Numbered from the stretch's first letter, positions 11,469-26,686 are shown. The stretch is DNA of 64,000 nucleotides from Spinacia oleracea (GCF_020520425.1 NC_079487.1:112936141-113000140), one strand, 5' to 3'. The notes: a model not told the origin generated them from the letters alone. Numbers and translations are program-made.

Positions 11469-11699
11469 ATGGAGAGCAAAAGGCAGAAGAATAATGGGGT
11501 AAAGAGCTACTTCTTCCAAATGCCACTTCATTATCCAAGATACACCAAAGATGACTACCAACACATGACTGAAACTACTCTTGATAGGCTTTTTGCTGAA
11601 TATGGACTCTCCGTCAAAGGCGATGTATCTTTTAAGAGAGAGTTTGCAATGGGGACCTTTCTTTGGTCTAACTATGGTGACACCAAGAAATACAATTAG
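11469..11699 (+). CDS. Small conserved plant protein (MPLHYPRY family, probably DUF7722)
   Basis: A single-exon frame of 76 codons starts at the first ATG (context GATCATGG). The N-terminus MESKRQKNNG is basic and disordered-looking. Then comes the core YFFQMPLHYPRYTKDDYQHM, followed by LDRLFAEYGLSVKGDVSFKREFAMGTFLW and a short polar tail. I recall this pattern, MPLHYPRY, then LLxEYGL, then KRxFAMGxFLWP, from a family of roughly 70-100-residue angiosperm proteins labelled DUF7722. No signal peptide, membrane segment or catalytic motif is visible, and the role is unknown. The last expected Pro of FLWP is Ser here. It stands alone between the low-complexity region and an L1 relic. The coding sequence is intact. 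The gene call is firm; the DUF number is from memory. Confidence 0.8.
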   Translation: MESKRQKNNGVKSYFFQMPLHYPRYTKDDYQHMTETTLDRLFAEYGLSVKGDVSFKREFAMGTFLWSNYGDTKKYN

Positions 11700-11900
11700 T
11701 TAATACTCCCATGTAAATCATTAAAGCTTTTTCTGTTTTTACTATATAAACATGGCATCATGTACTAATTAAGATAGGAGTGGACTCTTTACAAGTTATG
11801 GGTTTCTTTCTTGATAATGTTATTGGTTCTTTTTTTTAACATTGTTGTTGCAATAAGCTAGTACTTGCATAGTTGCATCTAGGTACTACAACTAAAACCT
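11700..11900. other. 3' flank of the small gene
   Basis: Probable 3' UTR and short AT-rich spacer; nothing else is recognised. Confidence 0.4.
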
Positions 11901-12630
11901 ATTGCTAAAGTTAAGCTATTGCGGAGGGAAGTTGCTTGTGCGAGAAAGCTCTGCGTGTCTCCCAGATTGTAGGAGCTACTAGCGACATTATTTCCTAGGT
12001 CATCCTCAATAACCACCCTTGCGGCACCAGAGTTGTGACGAACAGAGCCATCAAAGTAGAGTTTAAAAGTAACAGGAACAGGAGGTGTCCAGACAACCTA
12101 AATATAGAGAGGCGGATATTTAGAAGTATTCATATTTGAATGCATTTTCCAAAGAGTCTAGACAAGTACGCATATTCCATTCATTAAACATTTTAAAGGC
12201 TCTAGTGTAAATGCTAGCCAAAGAGACACAGGTCTATTTGAAAATATTAGAATAACAAGTTATAATTATTTTACTTAGTAAGCCAACATTATACCGCATG
12301 GTGCGGAACAAAAAAAATTGAATTTGCTCGAATTTGAGTACCGTGCCATCGAATAGTTAAACAAGAGTCCCTAGAATCTTTAGTGATAGGGTAATGTAAA
12401 ATAAGTGATCTTGTGTTTCATTGTGAGTGGAACAAAAAGGGAAACAATTGGAAGTATCGATGTTACGATAAACTAAGTTGGTCCTTATTGGAACACCATT
12501 AAGTAAAAGTTGCTATAAAAATAGCTTTAACTTTGAAAAAATATCAAAATTTCAAATCCAATGATATTCTCATTTAACAGGACGAACATTCATATATGCT
12601 AAACAGAGAACATGGCAAAGAATAACATTT
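11900..12630 (-). pseudogene. L1-type LINE relic: zf-RVT and RNase H domains
   Basis: Read on the minus strand, about 12110-11910 gives VWTPPVPVTFKLYFDGSVR, then GAARVVIEDDLGNNVASSS and NLGDTQSF. That is the RVT_3-type RNase H start (a K-L-N-FDGS motif followed by GxxGVIRDxxG) found at the end of plant L1-like retrotransposon proteins. Upstream, at about 12560-12420, LLLNGVPIRTNLVYRNID and CPFC-like sequence resemble the zinc-binding zf-RVT domain. Stops and frameshifts interrupt the frame throughout, and the Asp of FDGS is retained. It is a fragment and no other part of the element is seen. The interval 12630-13000 has no readable gene. Confidence 0.65.
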
Positions 12631-13000
12631 TCTCAACGAACAATCACTAATTGCTTAAAGAAATTCATCGTTTTTGAAAGGGTAAGCTTATTCCGTCTGA
12701 TTAAAACCTATTTTTGTAACTCGAACAAAACCAGGAAAAAAAATGAATGAAACTAATATGAGAGGGTCACACAATAACTGGGATTATTCAGAAGTCAGGA
12801 GCGGGAGCTTGAAAGTTTTAGCCTTCGAGTTATACATCAATTTACTTCAAGAGACCTATAATATCGTCAAAGGGCCTTGTTACTTAGTATAAATAAAAAT
12901 AAGAAAGACCATTAATAGTTGGAACTATTCGAAATACTACTCACACCAAACATTTTTTCATCTGACGCTCCATCAATTCAACAGCCAGTAGCTTTTCCTT

Positions 13001-13033
13001 AAAAAAAAGAAAAAGAAAAAGAAAAAGAAAAAG
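13001..13033. repeat. (AAAAAG)n microsatellite
   Basis: A short purine run of AAAAAG units downstream of the BPM-like gene. Confidence 0.85.
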
Positions 13034-13301
13034 GCCAACAGTCAGGAACTATCATCTTTGCTATCTACAACAAATATTAAGATATGATCCTAATTTACCC
13101 AGAGCAAATTAAAAGAATGCAAACCAAATTTGAAGAAAATTTCTATACTGAAACAAGGGCACAAGGTAAGTAGTGACCCATTCATTGATATGACATGATC
13201 CAAGTTAACCTGCTATTAACACCACCTTAATTTATATTAAGGTGGATGGTAAAGAAAGCACTAAAAAGTAAAATCTGTGCCCTAATACAGCTGGGTTTGT
13301 A

Positions 13302-16300
13302 CTAAAGGCGTCTCCTGAGACGTCTGCCATTGGGGTTCACTGATTCTGCAGGATTTCCTCTATCTGCACCAAGATCTAGCCCGACCACGCTGCTGCTGCT
13401 CCTTTTCTTGCTTAATGGCAAACCACCATCATCAACTGAGGCGACAGTCTGCAGTAGTTCGGACAGCAGTGAGGGACAACTCTCTTCCATGTACCTGAAT
13501 CCTTCAGAATGCATCACCGCTGAAAAAATGATTATAAGAAAATTAATTACTAGTACTTTTGTGTATTCAAAAGATGACATCCATGACAAAAAACACCATC
13601 ACAATTCACAAGAAAAGGGCATAAGAAGTCTGATATGGAGTATACTGCAAATAACACTGCATCACTGTTCAATCCATCATGGCCTAAAGAGAAAATGAAG
13701 GAAAAGGTTCACCAACTGTAATGAAAATATCCCAATTTCAATTTCAAACTCAAACAACTCCAACATAACAGCAACTTCTACACACAAATGAACAGTAATG
13801 AAAATATCCATTTTAATTTCTCTCCCAGTTTGTTTCACCCTCCTACCAGCTGTGAACCATTTCCTACTATATGAATACTGCAATATTCCTTAACCCTAAA
13901 GTTGTTCGGTTTGGCTAGTTCAGTTCAAGAAGATCAGAGTCCAAAGGACTAGGCTCCTTTACTAGCCATGTTATGAAGCTCCCAGCGTTAAGTTAGTCGC
14001 TGCTATGTAAAAAGTTTAAAATCAGTTGATCTCCCAGTTGTTTCACCCACCTACCAGCTGAGAACCACTTTCAACCATGAATTCAGCGGTGATGCTGCTC
14101 ATTTTCAAGTAGTTTCACATGGTCTTCCAATAATAATTGCAACATAAACCTCCATCAACAGAAAGAAGCATTCTTCGATTTGAAACAGACCCGTCCGAGA
14201 ATCACAGAAGAAACCACGATGAGAAACAGACTCAGTAGGGCTCCTTCCCTAGCCATGTTATTTAGAAGCTCTCAGCATACACATAAGCTGCTAAGTTAAG
14301 AACGATAATACTACACCCAAAAAGTGCCCTTTCTCCCTGATGTGAAGGCCACCACATTCTTCCATGCAAGAAAGTCTATATAACGGCCTCTCTCCCATGA
14401 AAGTACACTTTTATAACTTTATATTTGGGAAAATAGACTAATGAGAAATATTAAAATCATGTCTCATCCTCCACCCCTACTCCCCCCCTTCCCAACTTGT
14501 GTGGGTCAATAATTTAGGATTTTAGTTCCCAGCAGTACCAAAGAAAGGTGTACTACATAGTAAACAAGAAAATAGTTCGTAAATTCACGCCATAAATTGC
14601 CCTTGAATTTTCTAGAAAGCCACTGAAAGTTCAAGGACCCAGCCGAGAAGAATTCTAATAGCTCACTTCACTCGAACAGTATGACATCACATTAAAACAT
14701 TACCCAAAGATAGCAGAGGAAAATGGGTTACCATAAGGCTGGGAGGTATACCTATACGCACACTCCTCCATCACCATGAATGTCACTCAAGCATTATGTG
14801 CTCACCATCCCTTTATCACCTTTCCCATTCTCCATCTTGACAACTCCCGTGCCGTTGGGAAATCACAAACCCAAATAGTTGACTTCAAAAAATCAAATCA
14901 GCTGCGTCTACCCAATATTGACATATGTGGAGTAGTATATCCGCCTTGATAAAACTTGTTTACTAATCCACGAGTACCATGACAATCTGGGTAAACATAT
15001 TGCTTACTCTAACTTCTATTTTCCTTTCGAGAAACAAGAACTCTAACCACAGACACAACTAAACAGCTCACAGCACAATAAAAAAAAATCCAATGAAGTT
15101 CCAACAATCCAACCCCTCTAATCCAACTCAATTTCTCTTGCGGGATACAAATATACAATACAGTAGCTCACCATAACCATAACCAAAACAATAATAATGT
15201 TAAATACCTACATGCAAATACGGAATACATAGATGAAACAAGCTAATAAAGCAATTAAAAAAGATTTAACCTGACATAAGATCATCAGATTCTACAAGGT
15301 AGACGCACCGTTCAAGTTTGCTGCAGCAAATTTCAAACAGGCTCTCTTCAACTGCGCACATCTGTGCTGCTCAGCCAGTGAGAGGGTCGTAGTCACAGTT
15401 TCGACGGTAATCTCGTCACATAATTTGGATTCGCATAATATTTTCAACCTGTCTAGGTCAAAACGATCAGCAGCAGCCAACAAATGTTGCACCATTATTG
15501 CAAACGAGCAAGAAGAATTTGAACCCATTATTTCATGAACATCAGGAAGACTGTCAGAGTATATGTACAATAGCATAGCCTGCAATCAGAAGAAAAACAC
15601 GTCAAGTTAGAGACTATTGTTAGTAATTATTACACATGACACCACTGCCACAGGTAGAGGTGCATTTTGTGCATAAAACATCATGAAGAACAGTTGACAA
15701 AAGAAAACAGTTGAACTATGTAAAAAGAATCTGAGCTATATCATTCTTTGTGAGATTTTAAAAAACATGTATTCTGCCATTCAAAAATACCACTTAGTTT
15801 TCTTCTCTAAAAGAGGCTACAAATATTTATCTAATTATTTTATAACGGGAACTTTTGCATGCCGAGTGTCCTCCAATGTATGTCTGTTTCTTATTCCTTA
15901 AATCATGTACTTTGTTGTGTCCTTTCTCTCCCTCTTTCTTATCTTTCCACTTCTCTCCAAAACATTCTCAATCCCTGACTTTGACTCCCCCGAACAATTA
16001 AATTCATCAGTACCACCTTCCAATTTAAGTTCAACAATTTTTATCGAACTCCAATCTCATCTCTTTTGGTGTTCAAATTCCAATATTTCAACCTTCATCA
16101 CTTTGATTACATTGAAGTGCAAGAGATTTTTTTAAGCTAATTAAATAAAACCATAAGTTGCACGTCTAAAAGACCTAGTTTCTTTTAAAATAAGTAATTA
16201 AGTGAATAAATCCTATTGGAAGAGGCTCATTTCTTCCAGACCAAGATAACTCTCTAATAACATCATTGTTATGACTATTCTCCCCACTGAGAGTAATGTT

Positions 16301-19024
16301 CTATGTTAACCAGCCACACAGATCCATGGTTCCTAAAATTCACCAAGATGGTACTTTATTAATTATTTATAATGAAGAAAAACATAGTAGTACTGGCTTA
16401 CTGCACAAAACCACAGTTTAGTACTCCCTCCGTTTTGAATACTCGCAACACTTGTGCTTGCACGTAGTTTATGAATGTTTGGATGTAGTACATATAAATG
16501 AATAAACTAATGTACAAATGGGGTAAATAGAGATATTTTAATTGTTTAAGTAAGAGAGAAATAATAAATTGACGCAAGTGGGGTAAGTAGGTGAAAGAAA
16601 TAATAAAGAATCAGTTATCCAATACCAAAAGAGGAAGTGTTACAAATATTCAGAAACGACCGAAAAAGACAAGTGTTGTAAGTATTCAGAAATGGAGGGA
16701 ATAAGAGAATGTCTGATTACTACATAAAAACTTGTCTATTCAGCTACAAAGAAAATAATACAAAGCAGGGAAAAAGTGGGGATATTTACATTTGTACATG
16801 TAGTCTGAAAATCCTCAACAGTCTAAGAAGTACTCCCTCGGTATTTATTTAAGAGATACACTTGGCCGGGCACGGGTATTAAGAAGAAAAATTGAATGAA
16901 ATAAAGTAATAAAACAAGTAGGGTTGGATAGATATTTTAATAAGTAAAACAAGTGGGGACCATGTTATTTTAGGGGAGTGGGGGGTGGGGGTGGGGTGTG
17001 GATAGATTATTTAATTAGATGGTGGGGTTGATAAGTTACTAAAAATGGCAAGTGTATCTCTTAAATAAATACGGCCGGAAAAGGCAAGTGTATCTATTAA
17101 ATAAATACGGAGGGAGTAAAAAATTATTACAACCTTAGCATCCTTAGACGCTCCCAAATGAGGAGTAGGGCAGGCTTTCCTGTGTAGTAGACTAGTAGTA
17201 ACTAATAATATTAGGATCCTAAACTAAATGCACTGGGATTGTAGATTATACACTCCCTCCTTTTGTCTAAATAAACATGGATCTGCATATATGATCAATT
17301 TTTACTACAAAAGCTAAAGATTAAAATGCAAACCATGAGTGAAGCTTTCTGTAGATACGTGTAAGAAATAAGAAAAATAACCCATGTAAAATGTGCCATT
17401 TGCTAGCAAAGAGTCATTGAAAAAATTCCCGAGACATGTACATAATGTTGAAATTTATAAATTAAATCAACAAGGTTGTATGGGTGCCTATGCAGTTTGT
17501 TAATATATCGACTAAAAAGGTTTCCACATCCCAACCGCCAAACCACCTTCAAAAATAGGGGCAGATAACCAAACTATGAAGTAGATTATATCTTAGGTAC
17601 AAGACACACTTCAGCACCAAACATAATAAAACAAAAAGCATCAAAGTTTTGTGCATGGAAAAAATGAAAAGAGAAGGGCCATTACAAAATTAATCATTAA
17701 ACTTTTTTGAGACAGAGAAATGACATTAATACAAAAATATACCTTAAAAATGGAAGGTTCAACATCTTCCACAACCACTGTATCCATATTTGGGTTTCCC
17801 ACAAGTCCAAAGAACTGTGCTCTAAATACAGGAGAACGAGCAGCAAGCACCAACTTATGGGCATTGAATTTCTCATCGCCAACTTTGAAAACAATGTCGC
17901 ACCCAATTTCATTCTCAAGCAAATCCTTAAAGGACCTACCCATATCAGACGGTGGAATGTTTATACTATATTGTTTGGGTCTCTCCATCCGACTTCTAAC
18001 AACTCCGACAGTGCACTCCAATAGAAGACAATCATTCTTCAAAAACTCGGACTGCTCCAAGGAAGCTCTCCTGAAAAAACGCTTGTAGCCCCTGAAAAAT
18101 TGTCAAATCCCACAAGTAGTCAGGCGAGAAAACGTGCCTCCGAACAGAAAAAAGGGAATACCAGGACCCTAAGTGCTTTGAGAATATTTTATAGGCTTCC
18201 TAATCTCCGAAATAAGCCTAATCTCCGAAATTAAATACTCAGTAGCAAAACAAACCCAGCATCTATCATACAAGTGCCAAAACAATGCACCTGGCATTCA
18301 TCTTGAACTCAGTAAACAATAAGATATCCCAGAAAAGGTACTAATCAAACCAAAATCAAGCATTCAAGCTCATATTTCTACCATACCAATCTTCCAAACA
18401 TATCTAATGCTATAATCTAACCTAAAAATACACCATTCTATAGTATTTCGTAGTAATGGGGAACTGAGCAACTTAAGCATGAGTCCACATTTTAAAATAC
18501 ACTCTTAAATCTTGCACATCATTAGAAAATACTGTAAGCATGAAAATCACTCACAAGAACCAATAAAAAACTATGATTAACAAATAATTAAGAGCAACAT
18601 ACCACATACTCCCTTTATACTTCAAAGTATAAGGACCGCTTTCGAGAGCGCGATGAAAATGACTATGAACCTTGTGTTTCTTGTTCCCAGTTTGATCCAC
18701 CAACGTCAATTCAAACAACGCCCGAACATCCGTCCCATCACTCGCCAACGCTAAAAATACCGAAACGTAGCTCGAGTTATCTTCGGGGTTTTTCCCATCC
18801 GGATAGAAATATACCGCCCAATCATACCCACCTACGGTAAAAATATCACTGGAAATGTATTTTCCAGCACCCATGCCTTTGGCGAGGGAATACCCCTTGA
18901 TTTCGAAACGGTGGGACCCATTTGCAGTTTCGATTACGGACTTCGAGGAGGAAAGATTGGAGGTTTCCGTATGCTTATAGATTTTAACGGTATCAGTGAC
19001 TTCGCCGGCATCAAAATTAACCAT
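13302..19024 (-). CDS. BPM: MATH-BTB protein, BPM family (CUL3 E3 ligase substrate adaptor)
   Basis: Four exons, in transcription order: 19024-18603, 18091-17743, 15579-15309, 13519-13302. All introns are GT-AG and the phases join to 1260 nt, 419 residues plus stop, close to the roughly 400-residue family size. Exon 1 holds the MATH domain ([39 protein letters not shown], residues about 35-140). Exon 2 gives [20 protein letters not shown] and the BTB start ([33 protein letters not shown]). Exon 3 completes BTB ([16 protein letters not shown]) and begins the BACK-like helices ([19 protein letters not shown]). Exon 4 ends with [20 protein letters not shown] and a Lys/Arg-rich tail (RRLRRRL), a possible nuclear signal. 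BPM proteins bridge CUL3 to targets such as AP2/ERF and HD-ZIP factors. The start at 19024 has a strong context (A at -3, G at +4). Introns 2 and 3 carry MITEs and filler. The family is certain; which BPM paralogue is not. Confidence 0.95.
16424..16701. mobile_element. Stowaway-type MITE in BPM intron 2
   Basis: Ends are CTCCCTCCGTTTTGAATACT and AGTATTCAGAAATGGAGGGA, complementary with a few mismatches and flanked by TA (16422-16423, 16702-16703). Length 278 bp. The AATACTCGCAACACTTGTG segment is shared with the copy at 55961-56214. Confidence 0.8.
16833..17116. mobile_element. Stowaway-type MITE in BPM intron 2 (same family as 53677)
   Basis: Ends are CTCCCTCGGTATTTATTTAA and TTAAATAAATACGGAGGGAG with TA on both sides (16831-16832, 17117-17118). 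Length 284 bp. The interior has TACACTTGGCCGGGCACGGG and a G-rich tract at 16976-17000. The element at 53677-53958 is the same family in opposite orientation. Confidence 0.9.
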
Positions 19025-19032
19025 AATTTCAT
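18934..19032 (-). promoter_or_regulatory. Upstream ORF overlapping the BPM start codon
   Basis: An ATG at 19032 lies 8 nt upstream of the BPM ATG in another frame. It opens 32 codons (starting [11 protein letters not shown]) and stops inside exon 1 at 18934. Its context is weak (T at -3, A at +4), while the main ATG is strong, so leaky scanning would let both be used. Such overlap usually lowers main-frame translation; that consequence is inferred. Confidence 0.55.
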
Positions 19033-19309
19033 GGAATTTCTAGGGTTCCGATGGTAAAACCCCTTGATCAAACCCTAGCATACGAAATTGCGGGGAAAGG
19101 AGAGAGAAATTGAGGGTTTCCAGGGTTTAAGCATGAAGATTTAATTGAATTGGAGGGAGATGCCGTTGAATTGGGGAGAATTTAGATGATCCACGAACAA
19201 TTAGGGGTTTTTGAATTTGGGGAAAAGGTTTGGAAAAGTGAAAATGATGAGCAATCTGGAAAATACGAAATTGGTTTTGTAAAATATAACTACGGGACAA
19301 GTGTATTTG

Positions 19310-19317
19310 TTTATATA
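19310..19317 (-). promoter_or_regulatory. TATA box of the BPM-like gene
   Basis: TATATAAA on the minus strand, about 285 bp upstream of the start codon. This predicts transcription starting near 19280 and a leader of roughly 255 nt. No other good TATA lies between this site and the ATG. Confidence 0.5.
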
Positions 19318-19429
19318 GACGGGAGAAGGGGCAGACGGGCAGATAAGAGTGAGAGAGAAAGATCCCGTGTGGTTTATATTTGCGTCCGCGTTGGTGCGGT
19401 GGGCTCGAACCACCCTTAAATAGTCAAAT

Positions 19430-19900
19430 ATTTGCCGACTTTTATATTGGTAACGCCTAATAGTTTACGGCGCATACAGATCAATCCGTGGACTATGGAT
19501 CGTGGTGCACATAAAGTATGGTACACTAAAAGAACATATGTGCATAAGCAAAAGAACATGACACTACGGTAAAAGTCCATGCGATATAATATTTCACTTT
19601 TTTTGTTATAAAAATAATATGTTATTTTACTATTTATTAAAAACCTAAATAAAAAAAATACTCATGTTCTTTTCTCGTAACCAGATGTTCTCTCAATTAT
19701 ATACTCGTGTTCTTAACGTGCACCATGTTCTATATGCACCATGGTCCACCTTCTAAATTGCCAGATTCAATCTTCCATAAGTAAAAATGTTGATGTAAAT
19801 TCCATAAATTGAACTAAAATATAAACTAAATTTCTTTCTTTGCTTTTTTCAAAAAAAAGAAAAAGAAAATCAAGGCCAGTAAACCATAGTGCACGGTTTT
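19430..19900. other. Upstream spacer, possible degenerate MITE
   Basis: No gene is seen. TCCGTGGACTATGGATCGTG (from about 19484) and ATGCACCATGGTCCACCTT (to about 19753) form an imperfect inverted pair about 270 bp apart, with several AGAACAT or ATGTTCT words between them. This may be a degenerate MITE. Confidence 0.3.
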
Positions 19901-20639
19901 TAAGTACAAACTTTTAAGAAAGACGGTCTAACCGTTAGACCAACTTTTAGATGAGCTGGACTTCCAATTTTCGCGGGTCAATCTAGCGGGTATGGATTCA
20001 ATTTTCGGGTCCTATAAAATCCTAATTTTCACCAAACTTGAAACCCTAATTCACTTTCTCTCTCCTCCTGTGTGCTCTCTCTCTCTCTCTCCCCCAAGAT
20101 CTCTCTACTCTCTCTCTCTCTCCTCAGGATATCATTTGTGCCGACAAGGTTGAAGCATGGGACGACGGCGACGAAGGATGGTGACGGCGGCGATGACGAC
20201 GAAGGATGGTAATTCGTCCCTCTCTCTCCTCCGTTCTCCTCCGTTCTCCTTTGTTTCAGTTTTATTTTTGTTTCGATTATAATTCATTCAATTAGTTTTT
20301 ATTTTTCATTTTATTTGATAAGGATTTGATTGGTTTTTTATGCGATTAGGTGATCTCGGCGGTCGTCAAACTACCGGAAACTAATCCCAATCTCGCAGAT
20401 GTGGATGCAACGACGGATGCGCTAAGAGTGGTGGTTGTGGCTGGTTCCCGACGCCGAGTATTTCATTCGATTCACCGTCGATGAGAGGGAGGAAGGAGAA
20501 TTTGGTGCTACCGCGCGTTGGTGTTGGTTTTGTTGAACCTTCGGTGGTGGCGGATGGTTGTGAGTTGTTGTTGGTGTTGTGGCGAGATGTCGAGTAGAGT
20601 AACTGGTGCTTACTGCTCCAGTTCATGCTTTACAAGCCT

Positions 20640-23164
<2,525 letters not shown>

Positions 23165-23165
<1 letters not shown>

Positions 23166-24120
23166 CCATTCTTAACTAAAACAAATATAATCATAACTAA
23201 GAAAAGATTTAACTAAACCATTTTATTTCATAACTAAATACAATAAAAGGGTAACTAAAATAAAATTATTTTTAACTAAAACCAATAATTAACCATACAT
23301 AACATGCAATTAGCAGATGAAACCATAACTAAACCAACAACAATTCTAGTTGTTTTTGTCACTTTGATTTGGTATTCTGAACTGTACAGAAATATTTGGA
23401 TGGTCTTGTACTCTTGTTTCCTTTTGGTGCTGCTTCATACATTAAATCATGCATTAGTTCAGCTTGGTTAGAGAAAGTCCTCCCATATTTCGAATTTCAG
23501 TTATTGTTTTCAGACTCCTTCAATCTATCTCACCCTGTGTCTGCAGTTGCTTGGCCTATAATCACTCGGTCTGCAGTTGCTTGGCTTATAATCACTCGGT
23601 CTGTGGCCAAATATAGCTGGGTCACAAACACTGTAACGCCGTCCATGTCGGGGCTGCAACATGGAAGGCTCATTATCCATCTTCCTGCCTTGTACACCAA
23701 ATTGACAGCAACAATGCGTGTAGTTGCAGAACTCTAGGAGTTTGAGGGTGTATTATCAGTTACCAGATTAATAAAACAAATCTAATTGTAACTAAAGCAA
23801 ATTTAATCCTAACTAAACATACATTATTCTTAACTAACATGATATTATTCTTAACTAAGTATAACAAAAATATAACTAAAACAAACAAAAACGAATTATC
23901 AGTACAACCCCTGAATTTTACATGTTCACTAGGTTAGAACCAGTCAATCTCTTCTTGTTGACATAAGTCCACGTTCATGTCTGTCCCAAAATCATTGAGA
24001 AATCCCACAACTTCCACAAAGCTTAACTAAACAAATCAAATTCTTAACTAAATATGACCATGACTTAACTAATTCATACTGAAAAATAAACACAACAAAA
24101 ACATAACTAAATAAGAGAAA
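23165..24120 (-). repeat. Inverted continuation of the motif array (CTTAACTAA)
   Basis: From about 23168 the motif appears only as its complement, CTTAACTAAA or ATAACTAAA, including clusters at 23168-23300, 23770-23890 and 24020-24110. The switch of strand is abrupt. The non-repetitive block 23330-23740 lies within it. Confidence 0.7.
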
Positions 24121-24866
24121 TCTCTTTGATAGCACGATGGAGGCGACGAATACGCCAGTGGTGGTTGGCGGGACTGAAGAAACAATGGCAACAACAAATT
24201 AATCATGGATCCAAACTCATCAAGAATTCAGATGATCGATAAACCACCACCACAACCGCAACTAATCAGAGGCAAAAAAAACCTAAAATCAAAAACCCTA
24301 AATTCACCTAAATTAATTTCAAAAATTAATTTGAAAAATCAAAACCTAAAATAACTGAAGAATAGAGAAGAGATGAAGGAGAGAGATGAAAGAGTTACCT
24401 CATTCCGAGACAACGCCGCCGCCGTCCTCGCCATTTTCTCGAGAATACGAAATAGATGTCGGTTGAATCGAGATACGATTGAGCAAATTGTGTTGAGCTT
24501 GAGGAGGGAGAGAGGTCGGCGGCGAGATCGATGTAGCTGTATCACCTCCACAGCCGCACCTCCACCGTAGCACCTTCACCGTCGCACCTCCTTTGGATTT
24601 TGATCAGAGACCCTAGCTTTGCAACTCTTCCATGGAAGACGGAGAAGCCAACGACTTTGAGGAGAGCGGGAGGGAGCCCGAGTTGTTGACGAAAGAGGCG
24701 GAGGGTTTGAGGAGTGTTGAAGCAGGACAGAGGAGAGGGGAAGGGAGAGAGATGAGAGAGAATGAATCATTCAGAAGAGAGAAAATGAGAAGAGAGAGAA
24801 AAAAATGCTTTTATAATGCGCGTGATCTCACGCGCGCGTGGGGGAATTCGTTAGTCCGTCTGACAC

Positions 24867-25558
24867 AAAAGCTTTTGATTTTTAAGAGATTAAGAGTTAT
24901 GGCTAATTTGATTGGATTTTGCAATAAGCTTAATTTAAACAAGGAACAATTAACAAGAATAATCTTAACTGTTGGCGATCTTCTCATATAATTAGTAGCT
25001 TTTCTTTAAAACTCTTCCTCATCTAGTCATCTAGATACCTAAGAAGTACTAAGAATTTAAGTTTGTTAGCTAACCCTAAGAGTCATTCACAACAAACTAC
25101 TTCGTGATTTAATTGCCAAAAACTATCTATTCTTCCCTCGATAATCTAATATAAGTCACGGTTATCCTCTAAAAAAGTAAAAATACATTACGACAAGAAT
25201 CTAGCCAGAAATAAAATATGTTTTTAAAAAAACTAATACTCCCACACGACTAAACCTTCTAAAACTCTACCTATTATATACCGTCGTTTCATTTAATTTG
25301 GGTGCTCTCCCCTTTCTCCTTCCTTCATCATGGATACACAATTTTTTCTTTCATATTCTTCCTTGTCGGAATCCTCACTTCTTATCGCGAATAGAGCCTT
25401 ACATCAAAATTCTTTGTATTGTGTACCATAGTTGTTTTTATCAAATTTCTACATATTGTAGAACACTGTATATTTACAAACAACTTTTATGTCATCGTAT
25501 GCTTGTATATATCACCCTTCTCGTTGTACTTTATCTCACTATTTTAATCCGCAAATCT
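24867..25558. other. No gene identified
   Basis: AT-rich spacer. The frame 25298-25633 is compositionally biased, runs into the next element, and matches no family I recognise. Confidence 0.4.
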
Positions 25559-25567
25559 TTTAATTTT

Positions 25568-26686
25568 CGGTTTTTTCATGAAATGCCCTCGAGGTTTGAA
25601 AAAATTCACCAAATACCCCTGCACTTTTCATAATACACCAAATACCCCTAATTCAAAACTTAATACACCAAATACCCTTGATGACGTCATCAACTCCTAA
25701 TCAACCCAATTAACATATAATTAACTCAATTAATCCCTAATTAACTCCTATACTCAACCCACCCATTAACAAACCTAAGTAACCTATCCAATAACCCAAT
25801 AACCCACCCATTTATTTTCTCTCTTCCCTCCCTTCTGCCATTAACCACCACCGCCTTCATTGTCAGCTCCCTCCTTCTGCTTCCTTCCTTGTCTCGCAGC
25901 TCAGCTCAATCGAAGAAAAACCCGGTCATCCCTCTTCCTCTCTCCTCCCCTTTTTTTCTCCTCTGTATTCCACCGTTTACTGCACCACCGCTCACCGAGA
26001 AGTTGGTGCAACAAGGGATGATGTTGAGATTGCTGTTAGCTTCAAATTGGGTCGACACAAGACAAATGGGTAATTTGAAATCCCGCTCACCGATTTTTAC
26101 TTTTGTTTATCTACCAATTTTTTTTTTCTAGAATTGAGTTTATTTAATTCTTATAGAAATTAGGGAATTTAATTGGAGAATTGAGGAATCCAATTGGAGA
26201 ATTGTGAATTTTGATTGGGGAATTTTGAAGGTTCAACATGGAGGAGAGAGAAAGCTTGAACTAACTCCAATGGTGATTCCATGGCAGTGGGGAGAGAAAT
26301 AGAAGGGAATGGGTGAGATGAGAAACGAGATGGAGATGGGATGGTGGTTGGAGCGAGGTCGGCGGGCAGCAGTAGGCGAGCAATGGTGTCGGGTGGTTTC
26401 TATGGTGGATTGGTGGTAATGTGGGAAGGAGAGAGAAGATACAGAGGTGGAAGAAGCAAGTAGGAAAGAAAGAAAAGAGAATAGGAAGAGAAAAAGGAAA
26501 AAGACATGTGCTAATTGGAGCTTAACGGGTTAATTATATGTTAATTGGGTTAATTAGGAGTTGATGACGTCATCAAGGGTATTTGGTGTATTAAGTTTTG
26601 AATTAGGGGTATTTGGTGTATTATGAAAAGTGCAGGGGTATTTGGTGAATTTCTTTAAACCTCGTGGGCATTTCATGAAAAAACCG
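25568..26686. mobile_element. MULE-like non-autonomous element with ~165-bp TIRs
   Basis: Termini CGGTTTTTTCATGAAATGCC and its complement are flanked by the exact 9-bp duplication TTTAATTTT (25559-25567 and 26687-26695). The inverted arms (25568-25732 and about 26527-26686) contain repeated CACCAAATACCCC units and TGATGACGTCATCA, a palindrome near the inner end of each arm. It belongs to the family of 6015-7795 by shared termini and arm units. The interior (25800-26500) is CT-rich then AG-rich, with an 80-codon frame at 25889-26131 that I do not recognise. Confidence 0.85.

Noticed and set aside
17252-17300. CTCCCTCCTTTTGTCTAAATA resembling a Stowaway MITE end
   Set aside because: No complementary second end with a TA duplication was found; possibly a solo end.
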